DNA from: Chryseobacterium sp. CH21
Lineage (GTDB): Bacteria > Bacteroidota > Bacteroidia > Flavobacteriales > Weeksellaceae
NCBI RefSeq assembly: GCF_004119445.1
Contig: NZ_QICI01000051.1
Coordinates: forward strand, 54,799 to 118,798
Length of the DNA stretch: 64,000 bases
Direction: 5' to 3'
The notes beneath the pieces are model-generated. The model was given only the letters and a program-made list of their open reading frames with translations. It made no database searches and was not told where the DNA came from. The translations under genes and the position numbers were made by a program. The first letter of the stretch is position 1; the number at the start of each line of letters is the position of its first letter. Below are positions 15,917 to 25,239 of the stretch, one piece after another.

Positions 15917-16232
15917 AAAACTTAATTTGTGTGGTTTTGTAGATTATTGCAATGATCCTGCCTTTTACAGCATGAAAATTCTTTGCTTTTATCTAATTAA
16001 ATATAAGCAATTTTACTTTTAATAGAATGATTATCATCTTGTTTTTTACCAGATGTGGTATTTTTTATCCATCATAAATGCTCTCTTTTAATAGTAAATG
16101 CTAACGAAGAAATGCTGTCTGCTTTAACGCCGGAAAATCAGGATTCCCCCTTCAATATGACCTGTTCAAAGTGTTTACCCTTATTTCTATCTCTGATTCA
16201 CCATAATTTTACCATCACAAAACATCACTATT
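15917..16232. other. Divergent promoter region, egtD / alpha-beta hydrolase
   Basis: 316 bases between divergent starts. No gene is supported; a 67-aa plus-strand frame here has no family features and overlaps the start of the next gene. It is AT-rich and should contain promoters for both directions, but no clear consensus pair is visible. Confidence 0.5.
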
Positions 16233-17282
16233 ATGAATACCACATTGAATTTCAGTAAAAAAATACAATCTATTTTATCCCTGTTTGTTTTTATGGGAAT
16301 AGGATTATGGTCTCTAAAAGGACAGAATACTACCACTGGCGAAAAAGAACTGGAAAACGCAGCTGTCAGATCGGCTTTTCAGAATACAAAGAAAATCAAA
16401 GCCGGACTGTTGGAGGTCGGTTATGCAGAAATAGGACCTGAAAACGGAAAACCTGTCATTCTTCTTCACGGATGGCCTTATGATATCCATAGCTTTGAAC
16501 AGTCCTCTGCAATACTCGCTGAAAAAGGCTACCGAGTTTTGGTGCCTTATTTAAGAGGGTATGGAACCACTACTTTTGTGTCAACCAATACAAAACGTAA
16601 CGGCCAACAGAGTGCTGTGGCGTTGGATATCATTGCTTTTATGGATGCCCTGAAAATTGATAAAGCTATTATTGGAGGTTTCGACTGGGGTGCAAGAACA
16701 GCAGATATTATGGCAGCACTATGGCCTGAACGCTGCTCAGGATTGGTTGCGGTAAGCGGATATTTAATAGGAAGTCCAAAGGCTAATGAAAAACCGCTGT
16801 CGCCTAATGTTGAGTTTCTATGGTGGTATCAGTATTATTTTTCAACGGAAAGAGGGTATAAAGGATATCAAGCCAACACTGTAGCATTTAACAAATTAAT
16901 CTGGAAAAATGCTTCACCAAAATGGGCTTTTGATGACCAGACCTACGAACGCTCTGCCCAATCATTTGATAATCCTGATCATGTTGATATTGTGATTCAC
17001 AACTACCGTTGGCGTTTAGGATTGGTAAAAGGAGAAAAACAATATGATGTGTTTGAAGCCAAACTGGCAAAATCTCCGGCTATTACAGTCCCTACAATTA
17101 CCCTGGAAGGAGATGCCAACGGAGCAGCATTTCCTGCCCCTGAAAATTATGCGTTCAAATATACAGGCAAATATGTACATCATACGATTACAGGTGGAAT
17201 TGGACACAATTTGCCACAAGAAGCTCCCAAAGCATTTGCAGATGCGATTATAGAGGTAGATTCTATGTCACAAACCAAATAA
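16233..17282 (+). CDS. Secreted alpha/beta hydrolase, epoxide-hydrolase/dehalogenase type
   Basis: 349 aa. A signal peptide (ends near LWSLKGQ) is followed by a full alpha/beta-hydrolase fold. The oxyanion-hole motif is LLHGWPYD; the nucleophile is Asp in GGFDWGART, as in epoxide hydrolases and haloalkane dehalogenases rather than the Ser of esterases; the catalytic His is in GGIGHNLPQE. A cap domain with WWYQYYF lies between. The substrate is unknown, and export to the periplasm is expected. It is a single gene ending in a hairpin shared with the convergent acyltransferase. Confidence 0.88.
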   Translation: MNTTLNFSKKIQSILSLFVFMGIGLWSLKGQNTTTGEKELENAAVRSAFQNTKKIKAGLLEVGYAEIGPENGKPVILLHGWPYDIHSFEQSSAILAEKGYRVLVPYLRGYGTTTFVSTNTKRNGQQSAVALDIIAFMDALKIDKAIIGGFDWGARTADIMAALWPERCSGLVAVSGYLIGSPKANEKPLSPNVEFLWWYQYYFSTERGYKGYQANTVAFNKLIWKNASPKWAFDDQTYERSAQSFDNPDHVDIVIHNYRWRLGLVKGEKQYDVFEAKLAKSPAITVPTITLEGDANGAAFPAPENYAFKYTGKYVHHTITGGIGHNLPQEAPKAFADAIIEVDSMSQTK

Positions 17283-17285
17283 TAC

Positions 17286-17326
17286 AACAAACCCACTACT
17301 CAACAGCAGTGGGCTTTGTTATTTTT
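17286..17326. terminator. Bidirectional terminator
   Basis: An inverted repeat with arms AACAAACCCACT and AGTGGGCTTTGTT, followed by ATTTTT on the plus strand and preceded by A-rich sequence, between two convergent genes. The stem has one bulged base. Confidence 0.75.
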
Positions 17327-17344
17327 ATCAATGGTAAATTCTTC

Positions 17345-18481
17345 TTATAAGCCTTCCTCCAGTTTCAGCTTATTCACCAAAGGATTGGCATACATGGCTA
17401 AGAAATACTCTTTAGAAACCGGATCAGACGGGTCAATACGCATTTCAAGTCTGCGGATAAATAGCTGTTTTTCCTGTTCCGTATATTCGGCTGCGTAAGT
17501 ATCAGTATTGTGAAGTAAGTCGTAAGCGATATACTTGGTAGGCCAAAGCTTATAATTGCTTATAATGGATCGGTCAATTACCTGAGCAATGGCCTGCAGC
17601 TGTTTGTTTTTATTATCAATGGAAGCTGCAATTTCCTCCAGTTCAGTATTAATAACATCACCGGCATGCAGGTGAATGCGTTTCTTTTGTCCTAATATTC
17701 CGCTGAGCATGGTGGTAAAATCCTCATTTTTTCCTTTTACGTACTCCTCGTCTCTATGCTGAGCCAACAGTTGAGGCATTTTTAAAGAATCAGTAGGATC
17801 GTATTCGTAGGAAATAGAGATAGGAACAATCTTTAATGTTTTGAAATAACCCGTTAGAGACTGATCTCCTGCTGCCATAGCAAGCATTTTCAAAACACCT
17901 TGCTGGGTGGCATCATTTCCGTTTTTGGTACGGCCTTCACGCTGGGCAATCCATACAGAACGGTTTTCCTCTAAAATTTGCATTTTAATATATTCAGACA
18001 TGTTCTGTGAACTGGTAAGCTGATCACGCAGGGACAAACCTCTTTGTACCAAAAAATTGCGGTTTAGTTTAGCCAGAACATTTAGAAATTTTTTGCGTAC
18101 AAGGTTGTCACCAATGGCAGAAGCCGTCATGATAAGACCACTTTCCAGCAATACAAGATTAAGCAGGGAGGTATCTAAAACAATATCCCTGTGGTTCGAT
18201 ATGAAAAGGTAAGAGGTCTTTTTATCCAATTTATCGAAGCCTGAAGTCGTTAATCCTTCGGAACTTTTTGCAAGAATCTGACGTACAGCATAAGCCACAA
18301 ACTGATGCTGAAAATCACTGATGGAATGAACATTCTTAAACTGTTCCAGCCATACCTGCTCATCCGTATCAGGAAAAGTAAAGCTCATGAATGCTTTCAT
18401 CATAGGATCACGGGCAACATCCGCTAATCTTTCATTCACTTCATGATCATAGAAATACCGGATTTCATCAAACTTCGACAT
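17345..18481 (-). CDS. Glycerolipid-type (PlsB/PlsC-like) acyltransferase
   Basis: 378 aa from the ATG at 18481 (MSKFDEIRYFYDHEV); a TTG start at 18511 is possible but less likely. The acyltransferase HX4D motif is NHRDIVLD (in LFISNHRDIVLD). The second block RNFLVQRGLS and the substrate-binding-like WIAQREGRTKNG follow in the order seen in glycerol-3-phosphate/lysophosphatidate acyltransferases. No clear membrane helices, so probably peripheral on the inner membrane. It is a monocistronic housekeeping-type gene. Confidence 0.85.
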   Translation of the reverse strand: MSKFDEIRYFYDHEVNERLADVARDPMMKAFMSFTFPDTDEQVWLEQFKNVHSISDFQHQFVAYAVRQILAKSSEGLTTSGFDKLDKKTSYLFISNHRDIVLDTSLLNLVLLESGLIMTASAIGDNLVRKKFLNVLAKLNRNFLVQRGLSLRDQLTSSQNMSEYIKMQILEENRSVWIAQREGRTKNGNDATQQGVLKMLAMAAGDQSLTGYFKTLKIVPISISYEYDPTDSLKMPQLLAQHRDEEYVKGKNEDFTTMLSGILGQKKRIHLHAGDVINTELEEIAASIDNKNKQLQAIAQVIDRSIISNYKLWPTKYIAYDLLHNTDTYAAEYTEQEKQLFIRRLEMRIDPSDPVSKEYFLAMYANPLVNKLKLEEGL

Positions 18482-18956
18482 GCGATTATTTAAAATTAAA
18501 ACTTTTTGCAAAAGAACGAAAATTTATCTGGGGAATGGGTATAATGCGTGTTAAAGTATTATGAAGGGCGTAGGAGTTCAGATTTGATAGTTCTCTTTTA
18601 TCTTAGCCAATTGCATAAATTCAATAGAAATGGGCTTTAGCTCATTTAAATAAGAAAACATTCCTTCTTTTGGCTTTAGCCTAAATTAAGCGTGTTTATT
18701 GAGATTCCTGCGGAATGACAAACTGTGTGGATAGTCTAAGCGGATAGTTTGTATTACAGTGTGGAGTAATAAATATCCATATATGTTTTATCAGCATGAA
18801 CCTTTTCATTCCGTAGGAATCTAAATATTATATTCACATTATTTTAAACCTTCATTATCATTAAGCTTTTTTACTAGCTTACAGGCAAATTTATTCCTAA
18901 TTTAAATACTTTGTGATAAGCTGCAATCTGATTCTCCTTATTATCAAATTGCTTTT
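18482..18956. other. 475-base intergenic region with small inverted repeats
   Basis: No gene seen. It contains two related short palindromes, ATTCCTGCGGAAT at 18704-18716 and ATTCCGTAGGAAT at 18808-18820, and a GGCTTTAGC-type motif occurring twice near 18630-18680. This looks like leftover dispersed-repeat sequence at the edge of the defence island. Confidence 0.5.
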
Positions 18957-20339
18957 TTATATTTTCAATTGAAAATTATGTAATAACGACGGAGGATTAT
19001 TGCAATGATCTTCATCAGCCTGGTGAAGATGAGGATAAATAATCAGACAATCTAAAATGCTATCTTCTTTCCAATCCTTATTCTTACTTTTCATTTCGGT
19101 GATAACCTTCTTTAAGCGGGAGTACCCTGAAACCTGGCGAATATCCAGATGAATATAACTTTTCGTGTATTTTAACTTATATTTTGTATCAATCACCATT
19201 TCATAACCGGGTTTACTGATCAGAAAATCCAGGTGATTTCCGTAGGTTTTGAATTGATAGTGAATATATTTCTCATCTCCAGGGTTTGCTTTTATTAGTT
19301 GATAATAAAAATAAAGCTCAAACAGTCTAGGCATATCAATCCAGAAAGGAGGTGTTTCTATTTTTTTCTGCATTGTTTTTGTAATGGTGTACGAAAAACG
19401 TTTCAGAATAAACTGTCCAATTCTTAGTGCTTCTCCATATTCGTTGAAAAAAGGATTCTTTTTAATATGTTTTAAATAATACTCATCAACATCAGAACTG
19501 ATATGTTCAAATGCAGGTCTGCAATAACTTAAAATATGTTTGATAGATTCTAGATTGGAATAGAATAATAATGGATTATTTTCAATATAGCTGGTGGCAA
19601 ACTGCAATACTTTTTTTAAGAATCTATTTTCTAAATGATCTTCACCAAACACCTGAAATTCACAAAAAGTGGAGGTAAGCCTGTTTTTTAAAACATTATT
19701 TTTAATATGCTGGCCTACCAATACTTTACCCTTAATTTTACTGTTGAGGTTTTCTTGTTTTTTATAATAAGATTTTTTCAAACCCTTTCGTACAATAGTT
19801 CTTAAATGTTGCAAAAATTGTATGATAAGAAAAGGACTTAAACGATCATCTTTTTGATCTATTTCAATATATTTTGCATTCCAATCTATTTGAATGACAT
19901 CTTTTGAGTAGCTGGCTGTTTGTGGCAATGCCATCACCTCCAAAAGAATACTTAGATAATTTACTTCATGAGTTTTTGCCTTTTCCTTATTCTCAAACTG
20001 TTCAGGAATTTCAGTTGATTCTTCATCACAATTTAAGCAGGTATTAAAGTACTCAGACAAACATGAATTCAATTTAGGCTCTACATAAATTGTTCTTCCT
20101 GTATTTCCCAGCCAATCTACCCCTACATAATAATCTGCTTTAATCTTACACAGATTTTGCTCTTTCATTACTGAAAAAGAAAAAGATTGATGATTGAATT
20201 TTTTGCTTTCTAATGTTGTAAAAGATTGAAAGGAATCATCGTAAAGATGGAGCAATTTCCCTTTTATATCGGTGAAAGACTCTCCGGCATCTATTCTTTT
20301 AATTAAAAAGCTTTTGTGTTCTGAAATTAATATTCCCAT
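18957..20339 (-). CDS. mcrC: McrC-type subunit of a type IV (McrBC) restriction system
   Basis: 460 aa. McrC supplies the nuclease of McrBC systems, which cut DNA carrying modified bases after GTP-driven translocation by McrB. The C-terminal PD-(D/E)xK-like nuclease core is visible as NHLDFLISKPGYEMVIDTKY (Asp ... Asp-Thr-Lys), and a conserved WIDMPRLFELYFY helix precedes it. The N-terminal part is the McrB-binding region. Its ATG overlaps the last base of the mcrB stop (TAATG), as expected for a coupled pair. The sequence looks intact. Confidence 0.9.
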   Translation of the reverse strand: MGILISEHKSFLIKRIDAGESFTDIKGKLLHLYDDSFQSFTTLESKKFNHQSFSFSVMKEQNLCKIKADYYVGVDWLGNTGRTIYVEPKLNSCLSEYFNTCLNCDEESTEIPEQFENKEKAKTHEVNYLSILLEVMALPQTASYSKDVIQIDWNAKYIEIDQKDDRLSPFLIIQFLQHLRTIVRKGLKKSYYKKQENLNSKIKGKVLVGQHIKNNVLKNRLTSTFCEFQVFGEDHLENRFLKKVLQFATSYIENNPLLFYSNLESIKHILSYCRPAFEHISSDVDEYYLKHIKKNPFFNEYGEALRIGQFILKRFSYTITKTMQKKIETPPFWIDMPRLFELYFYYQLIKANPGDEKYIHYQFKTYGNHLDFLISKPGYEMVIDTKYKLKYTKSYIHLDIRQVSGYSRLKKVITEMKSKNKDWKEDSILDCLIIYPHLHQADEDHCNNPPSLLHNFQLKI

Positions 20340-23077
20340 TAATTATTCAGTTTCAGATCGTTGATGTAGTCTTTAATGTTTTGATTTTCATGAGTTCCCA
20401 CCAAAATACCATCTTTTACATACTCCAATAAGATAGGAACCACTTCATAGTTCATCTTCATCTTAAAGGTTTCATCCCTCTTCTGATGGTCTTCCGGATC
20501 TTCTTTTTCAGCAATGAAGTAACTATGCCCCAACTTAACATCGTTAATTTCAAATTCACTGCTTACATTTTTTGTTGTGAATAATTGTGATACTTTTTCA
20601 AAATCATTACTATTAAAATGAATGCTATTATCTTCATTCAAATTTTTAGGGAGAATATTCACGAATGCAAAACGTCTTCTTATGGCATAGTCAATATGCC
20701 CCACACTACGATCAGCCGTATTCATAGTTCCAATAATATAAAGATTGGAAGGAAGAACTAAGTCTCTTTTTCCATCTACTTCATACACACTTTCTACAGT
20801 CTTACCTCTATACTCAAGGGCGTAGATAAGTTCTCCAAGAACAGATGATAGGTTGGCTCGGTTTATTTCGTCAATAACCAATACATAATTTTCTGTTGAA
20901 TTAGATGATAAGTCGTCATTAACTGGTACAGGGGCAGGCTTATCCTTTAAAAATGTTCTTAATTTCTCTACAACTGGGAAATAATAAGCGGTTCTATGAT
21001 AAACTGATTTCGCAAGATCATCATACTGTTTGGTTTGTTCTCTGCTGGTGATCTGATAATTATAAAGTTTTTTTATTTCACTGAATTTTAAACGATCGCC
21101 TTTCCATCCATCACTTGAAATGTGAAAAGAACTTTCTCCCACATGAGTAAGATAAAGCTTATTGGTAAGTTGTATTTTATAATCATTGGCAATCAATTCT
21201 TCTTCTATAGAGTTTTTAAAATCTTCAAACATTTCTTCCATCCAAGCCGAATTGGAAATTGCCCCTGTACGCTGAGTATGATCACATGCTTTTTTGATAA
21301 AGTCTCCTAATACTTTATTCTCAGCTTCATAGATAATACCATTTCCTTCCTCATCTGGCTTCGCGACAATTCCCCTTACAAAATCTTCATAAGTATAACT
21401 AGGATGAAATTGAATCAGCTTAAACTGAGGATGGTCTTTTAAATGCTTTGCATTCTTAATTTTTAATAGCTGTGCAGCCAGTTCTTTTGCCTGTCTGGTT
21501 TTTCCAGTTCCTGGAGGGCCTTGCAGGATGATTTGTTTCTTGTATTCTAATAGCTTTAGGTGCTGGTTCTCTTCTTTTTTTGTTTGTAAAGATTGATGAA
21601 ATCTTTTATATTCCCCAATAGCAGCCGAATAATAACCATCTATTGCATATGAAGGAGCTTCTGCATGATAATATTTGCTTTCCGGATTTTTCTGTTCCGC
21701 TTTTGTGTCATTATAGAGAAATGATAAATTTTCTATATCGTCACTCTCAAAAAGATCCTGATTGATCTTTTGTGATACAAGCTCTATAGCTCTTACATAA
21801 GAACCAGATGTTCCTGTTTCTTTTTCTCGACCACTTTTCAACCAAACTCTATATTGTTCTTTATAATTGATTGTCATGTTTTTATCCATTTTTTTTAATA
21901 GTGATTGATAAGTAGACTTACTTATTTGTGTTAATGTTTTTAATGCTAAAGTTTGATCAATGCTCCATTCTCCTCTTCCTTTCCAATCAATTTTGCGGCA
22001 ATGTTTATAATCATCCTTTTCATCATCAAAGGTATATTCGCTTTGTACTTCTCCATAGCCAAGCAGTACGCTACGTCCTCTTTTGACAATAATACAATCT
22101 CCTATATTGATGGTGTTTTTAAAATCAAAATTGGCAGAAGAATCATGAGGCTTATTAGCTTTTCCACCATATACTTCTACAAGTTTATTGTTAATATCTT
22201 TTTTGGTTCGGTACTGCGCTAAATTTCCAAGATCATCCCATCCCAAGGCCATTATCCCATCCTTATAAAACTCACTCCATTTGTATGCATTTTCTCCCGG
22301 AGCATATAGCCAGTATTTAATAGGACTATTAGAATTGATAATACGGTCTGCCTCATCTAGCATTAAGATGTATCCTTCTAGATTTATTACATTTTTCCGA
22401 AGATAACTGGAAACTTCTTTCGCATTTATTTCTGTATTACCTGGTAGATCTAATATGATAATTTTGGCAATGGTTCCAAAATATGAAGTAACAAGTAGAC
22501 TTCTATCTTCGAGAGGAAAGCTTCGATAAAATGAACATATAGAAGTATAATCATTATCAATATTCAGTACCTCTTGACAAATATTTTTCCAAAATTTGTA
22601 ATGTATAGGATATTGATCAGGTGCTTGGCAATGCTTAATTATAGAAAAAAGATGAGGAATAAAAGATTTTAGATTGGTATTCAATTCTAAATTAAAATCC
22701 TCTATCGTATTACAATTCTTAATGGTATTGAATAATTCAAATAATCGTAAAGTTTTATTCTCAGGAAGTATAGTTCCTTCTTTAAAATTATTAATACGAT
22801 CTGCAACTTTTACAATTGAATTGATCTTAGCAATATATAGGGATAAATTGTCTGTGTCAGTTATATCAAATAGCTCATCAGATTGTATTTTTCGGATTAC
22901 ATCTCTAATGATATTTTCAGTGGTGGAATTTTGTAATCGATGTAGCTTTTCTTCAAGTGGAGCAAACCAGCTAACGATTTTTTCATTTTCTACAACTTCA
23001 TTAAAAGCTTCTTCGTATTGAGTGGTTATTTCTTCAAAACTTTTATTAAAAGAATTTAAATACTCTTTGGTAGTCAT
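20339..23077 (-). CDS. mcrB: McrB-type GTPase with an EVE/PUA-like modified-base reader
   Basis: 912 aa. The C-terminal AAA+ GTPase has Walker A GPPGTGKT (residues 520-527), Walker B VLVIDEINRAN and the McrB signature GTMNTADRS with a following RRRFAF. The middle (about 254-375) reads as an EVE/PUA-like domain (YWLYAPGENAYKWSEFY, GIMALGWDDLGN, VKRGRSVLLGYGEV), a known reader of modified bases in some McrB proteins. The first 250 residues are an all-helical region with no assignment. Length and domain order fit a type IV restriction translocase. It is upstream of and coupled to mcrC. Confidence 0.9.
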   Translation of the reverse strand: MTTKEYLNSFNKSFEEITTQYEEAFNEVVENEKIVSWFAPLEEKLHRLQNSTTENIIRDVIRKIQSDELFDITDTDNLSLYIAKINSIVKVADRINNFKEGTILPENKTLRLFELFNTIKNCNTIEDFNLELNTNLKSFIPHLFSIIKHCQAPDQYPIHYKFWKNICQEVLNIDNDYTSICSFYRSFPLEDRSLLVTSYFGTIAKIIILDLPGNTEINAKEVSSYLRKNVINLEGYILMLDEADRIINSNSPIKYWLYAPGENAYKWSEFYKDGIMALGWDDLGNLAQYRTKKDINNKLVEVYGGKANKPHDSSANFDFKNTINIGDCIIVKRGRSVLLGYGEVQSEYTFDDEKDDYKHCRKIDWKGRGEWSIDQTLALKTLTQISKSTYQSLLKKMDKNMTINYKEQYRVWLKSGREKETGTSGSYVRAIELVSQKINQDLFESDDIENLSFLYNDTKAEQKNPESKYYHAEAPSYAIDGYYSAAIGEYKRFHQSLQTKKEENQHLKLLEYKKQIILQGPPGTGKTRQAKELAAQLLKIKNAKHLKDHPQFKLIQFHPSYTYEDFVRGIVAKPDEEGNGIIYEAENKVLGDFIKKACDHTQRTGAISNSAWMEEMFEDFKNSIEEELIANDYKIQLTNKLYLTHVGESSFHISSDGWKGDRLKFSEIKKLYNYQITSREQTKQYDDLAKSVYHRTAYYFPVVEKLRTFLKDKPAPVPVNDDLSSNSTENYVLVIDEINRANLSSVLGELIYALEYRGKTVESVYEVDGKRDLVLPSNLYIIGTMNTADRSVGHIDYAIRRRFAFVNILPKNLNEDNSIHFNSNDFEKVSQLFTTKNVSSEFEINDVKLGHSYFIAEKEDPEDHQKRDETFKMKMNYEVVPILLEYVKDGILVGTHENQNIKDYINDLKLNN

Positions 23078-23412
23078 AATATAGAGCTTATTATAGTATT
23101 TCTAAATTAGGTTTTAAGTATAAAACCTAATGAATAAAAATAATATTGGTGTTAAAAAATTACGGAGATTTTGAATTTATATTTTAAGTATAAATAGATC
23201 ATGTCATTAAGTGTACTATTTTCATGGATTTGTAGTTTTATTTGTTACAATGATATGAAAAAACTTTAGCTTCTGTTTACGGGAAAACGTAAATTTTCTC
23301 TAAAAGTCATCATCAATCGTGAGTAAAAACAGTTTTACCCCCTTCCAAAGCCTCTGGAGGGACTTCCGAACGGCCTGGACCCACTTTATGAAGGGTCTCT
23401 ACCCCCTTACAC

Positions 23413-23507
23413 AAGGGGGGAGAGAGGGTTGTCTAAGGGGGGATAGAAGGTTATGTAAGGGGGGATAGACCTTTAGTCAAGGGGGTAGAGAGGGGTAGAA
23501 AAGGGGC
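23413..23507 (+). repeat. Cluster of long G-runs with imperfect 20-25-base repeats
   Basis: Within about 95 bases there are three runs of six G, one of five and several of three or four, in imperfect repeats of the kind TAAGGGGGGATAGA. Such runs are striking in an AT-rich genome and fulfil the pattern for a G-quadruplex on the plus strand. A matching C-rich stretch (TACCCCCTT) occurs just upstream near 23337 and 23400. Not coding. Confidence 0.8.
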
Positions 23508-23925
23508 TGAATACCGTTGATGAAGTACCTCGAGAGGGTTAATGAAGGGGATAGAAGGACTAAAATGCTATTCTAAGAAGTATTCTCATCATCACATCGC
23601 TTCATCAGAGATGCAGCCTCCATTTTTTGCACCCTTTGATTATACATTCCAATCTATAAAATCTTTGTGTTTTTATTTCGCTCTAACTTGCAGGAGAAAT
23701 TGTTTCTGTATTTGTTTTGAATGCAATGGCGCAAAGGTTTTTCATCTTTATATGTTTTTTAAGGAGCAAGAACATTTCGACTTCGCTCAATGTGGGATTT
23801 TCAGCAAGGATTAATGCAGTATACCATTTTATCGGAGATAAAATCCTTGCGCCTTAAAAAACGTGTTTATGATAAGATCTTGCGTCTTTGCGATTTCCAA
23901 CTAAAGCAAGCAGACTTGTAACCAC

Positions 23926-23949
23926 AAAAAAAGCACGCTTTCACGTGCT
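23926..23949 (-). terminator. Rho-independent terminator for the 167-aa gene
   Basis: On the minus strand AGCACG-TGAAAG-CGTGCT is followed by a run of T, 36 bases after the stop codon of the gene at 23985-24488. Confidence 0.8.
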
Positions 23950-23984
23950 CTAAGAAAAAGTATATTGGCTTTCTACATTAATCC

Positions 23985-24488
23985 TTACTGATTGTCGGTG
24001 GAAGAGGATGGAGGAACTTCTGGTTGTCCCGGAGTGGTTCCTGATGAGAAAAACTGTTTCATTCCTTCATAAATTACATTGGTACCGGGAACGTTTTCTT
24101 CAGAAAGAAATCTGATATTTCGGTAGAAACTGATGGCGTTATGATAATTGTCGTGATCCAGCAAAACTTTGGTATCAGCCAGTTGTTCTACTAAGGAATC
24201 CAACAGTTGCAGCCTTTGCTCTATCTGTTCTCTGGCTTCATAATCTCTATCGAATTCTGCTTTATCAATAAACCCGGGAACATGTTGAACATATTGTTCC
24301 ATGTAGTTTTTGGCTTTATTCACAAAGAGTTTGTTTTGTTCTGCAATTCTCCCGTATTGCTGTCTCTGATCCGGAGTAAGATTGATGGTTTTTCCTGTAA
24401 GGACAGTCTGGATGTCCTGAATAGCTTTGTCAATGGTTTCTAAATCATTTGCTGAAAAGCTGATGCTGATTAAATTGTCTAGTGCCAT
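23985..24488 (-). CDS. Hypothetical helical protein
   Basis: 167 aa, mostly helical, with no signal peptide or membrane segment. It starts MALDNLISISFSANDLETID and has repeated amphipathic helices (AEFDRDYEAREQIEQRLQLL); the tail is Pro/Ser-rich and low in complexity (TTPGQPEVPPSSSTDNQ). I do not recognise a named family. It is a single gene with its own terminator. Its regular composition and codon use suggest an ordinary chromosomal gene rather than part of the adjacent defence island. Confidence 0.75.
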   Translation of the reverse strand: MALDNLISISFSANDLETIDKAIQDIQTVLTGKTINLTPDQRQQYGRIAEQNKLFVNKAKNYMEQYVQHVPGFIDKAEFDRDYEAREQIEQRLQLLDSLVEQLADTKVLLDHDNYHNAISFYRNIRFLSEENVPGTNVIYEGMKQFFSSGTTPGQPEVPPSSSTDNQ

Positions 24489-24781
24489 ACTATTGTGTTT
24501 TGTTGTTACTTCAAATATAATGAGTATGGGGTATAAAAAATCAACAAGAAGTGAATTTTTTGACAGGCGTTCATTAGATAATTAAAACAATATAAAGACG
24601 TTTTGTATTTATCACTTTTTGATGAAAAAAAGAGGGTGAAAAAAAGAAAATTGTGAAAGACGATAGATTCTCTGTTCCTAAAGAAAAACAGAATGAACAT
24701 CCATTGTAATTATACTGTTTCTAAAGGGTAATTTTTATAAATATTTTTCTATATTTAAAACTTCATAAATGTTGATTTATC

Positions 24782-25192
24782 ATGGAACATACAATACATC
24801 AGGGACGCAATGTAAAACGATTCAGAGAAATGCTGGGCATCAAGCAGGAGGCGTTAGCTCTTGACCTTGGGGACGACTGGAACCAGAAGAAAGTTTCTCT
24901 GCTGGAACAGAAAGAAATTATTGAAGACCCTTTACTGAAAAGAATTTCTGAAGTATTGAAAATTCCGGTGGAAGCATTTCAGAATTTTGATGAGGAGCAG
25001 GCTGTGAACATTATTTCTAATACGTTTGGGGAGAATGCTTTCAGTAATTCATTTAATTACGGTACAATTAATTTTCACCCTATTGAAAAAATAGTGCAGT
25101 TGCATGATGAGAAGATTGCTCTTTATGAGAGGATGCTGAAGGAGAAGGATGAGATGATGGGGAGGTTGGAGAAGTTGATTGAGAAGGGGTAA
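24782..25192 (+). CDS. XRE-family helix-turn-helix protein
   Basis: 136 aa. The N-terminal HTH covers residues about 8-65 (GRNVKRFREMLGIKQEALAL and KVSLLEQKEIIEDPLLKRIS). A variable middle (GENAFSNSFNYGTINF) and a C-terminal coiled coil (HDEKIALYERMLKEKDEMMG) suggest dimerisation. Such small XRE proteins are common single-gene regulators in flavobacteria. It stands at the border of the DUF262/methyltransferase group but points away from it and shares a terminator with it, so a regulatory link is only a possibility. Confidence 0.85.
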   Translation: MEHTIHQGRNVKRFREMLGIKQEALALDLGDDWNQKKVSLLEQKEIIEDPLLKRISEVLKIPVEAFQNFDEEQAVNIISNTFGENAFSNSFNYGTINFHPIEKIVQLHDEKIALYERMLKEKDEMMGRLEKLIEKG

Positions 25193-25204
25193 CTTAAGAT
25201 ATAG

Positions 25205-25235
25205 AAAAAGGTTCAGCGTGTGCTGAACCTTTTTT
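25205..25235. terminator. Strong bidirectional terminator
   Basis: Arms AAAAAGGTTCAGC and GCTGAACCTTTTT around a 4-base loop, between two convergent genes; A- and T-tracts on both sides make it work in either direction. Confidence 0.9.
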
Positions 25236-25239
25236 ATGA

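Larger units (their letters stand above)
23078..23984. other. 907-base intergenic region with a G-rich repeat and dispersed-repeat remnants
   Basis: No credible gene. After an AT-rich start it holds the G-run cluster listed separately, and then (23640-23910) fragments typical of flavobacterial intergenic repeats, such as CTTGCGTCTTTGCG and ATTTCGACTTCGCTCAATG. A terminator for the next gene lies at the right end. Confidence 0.55.

Noticed and set aside
16055..16258. 67-aa plus-strand frame before the alpha/beta hydrolase
   Set aside because: Overlaps the hydrolase start in another frame and has no recognisable motif.
23542..23814. 90-aa frame in the intergenic region after mcrB
   Set aside because: It runs over intergenic repeat remnants and has no family features.
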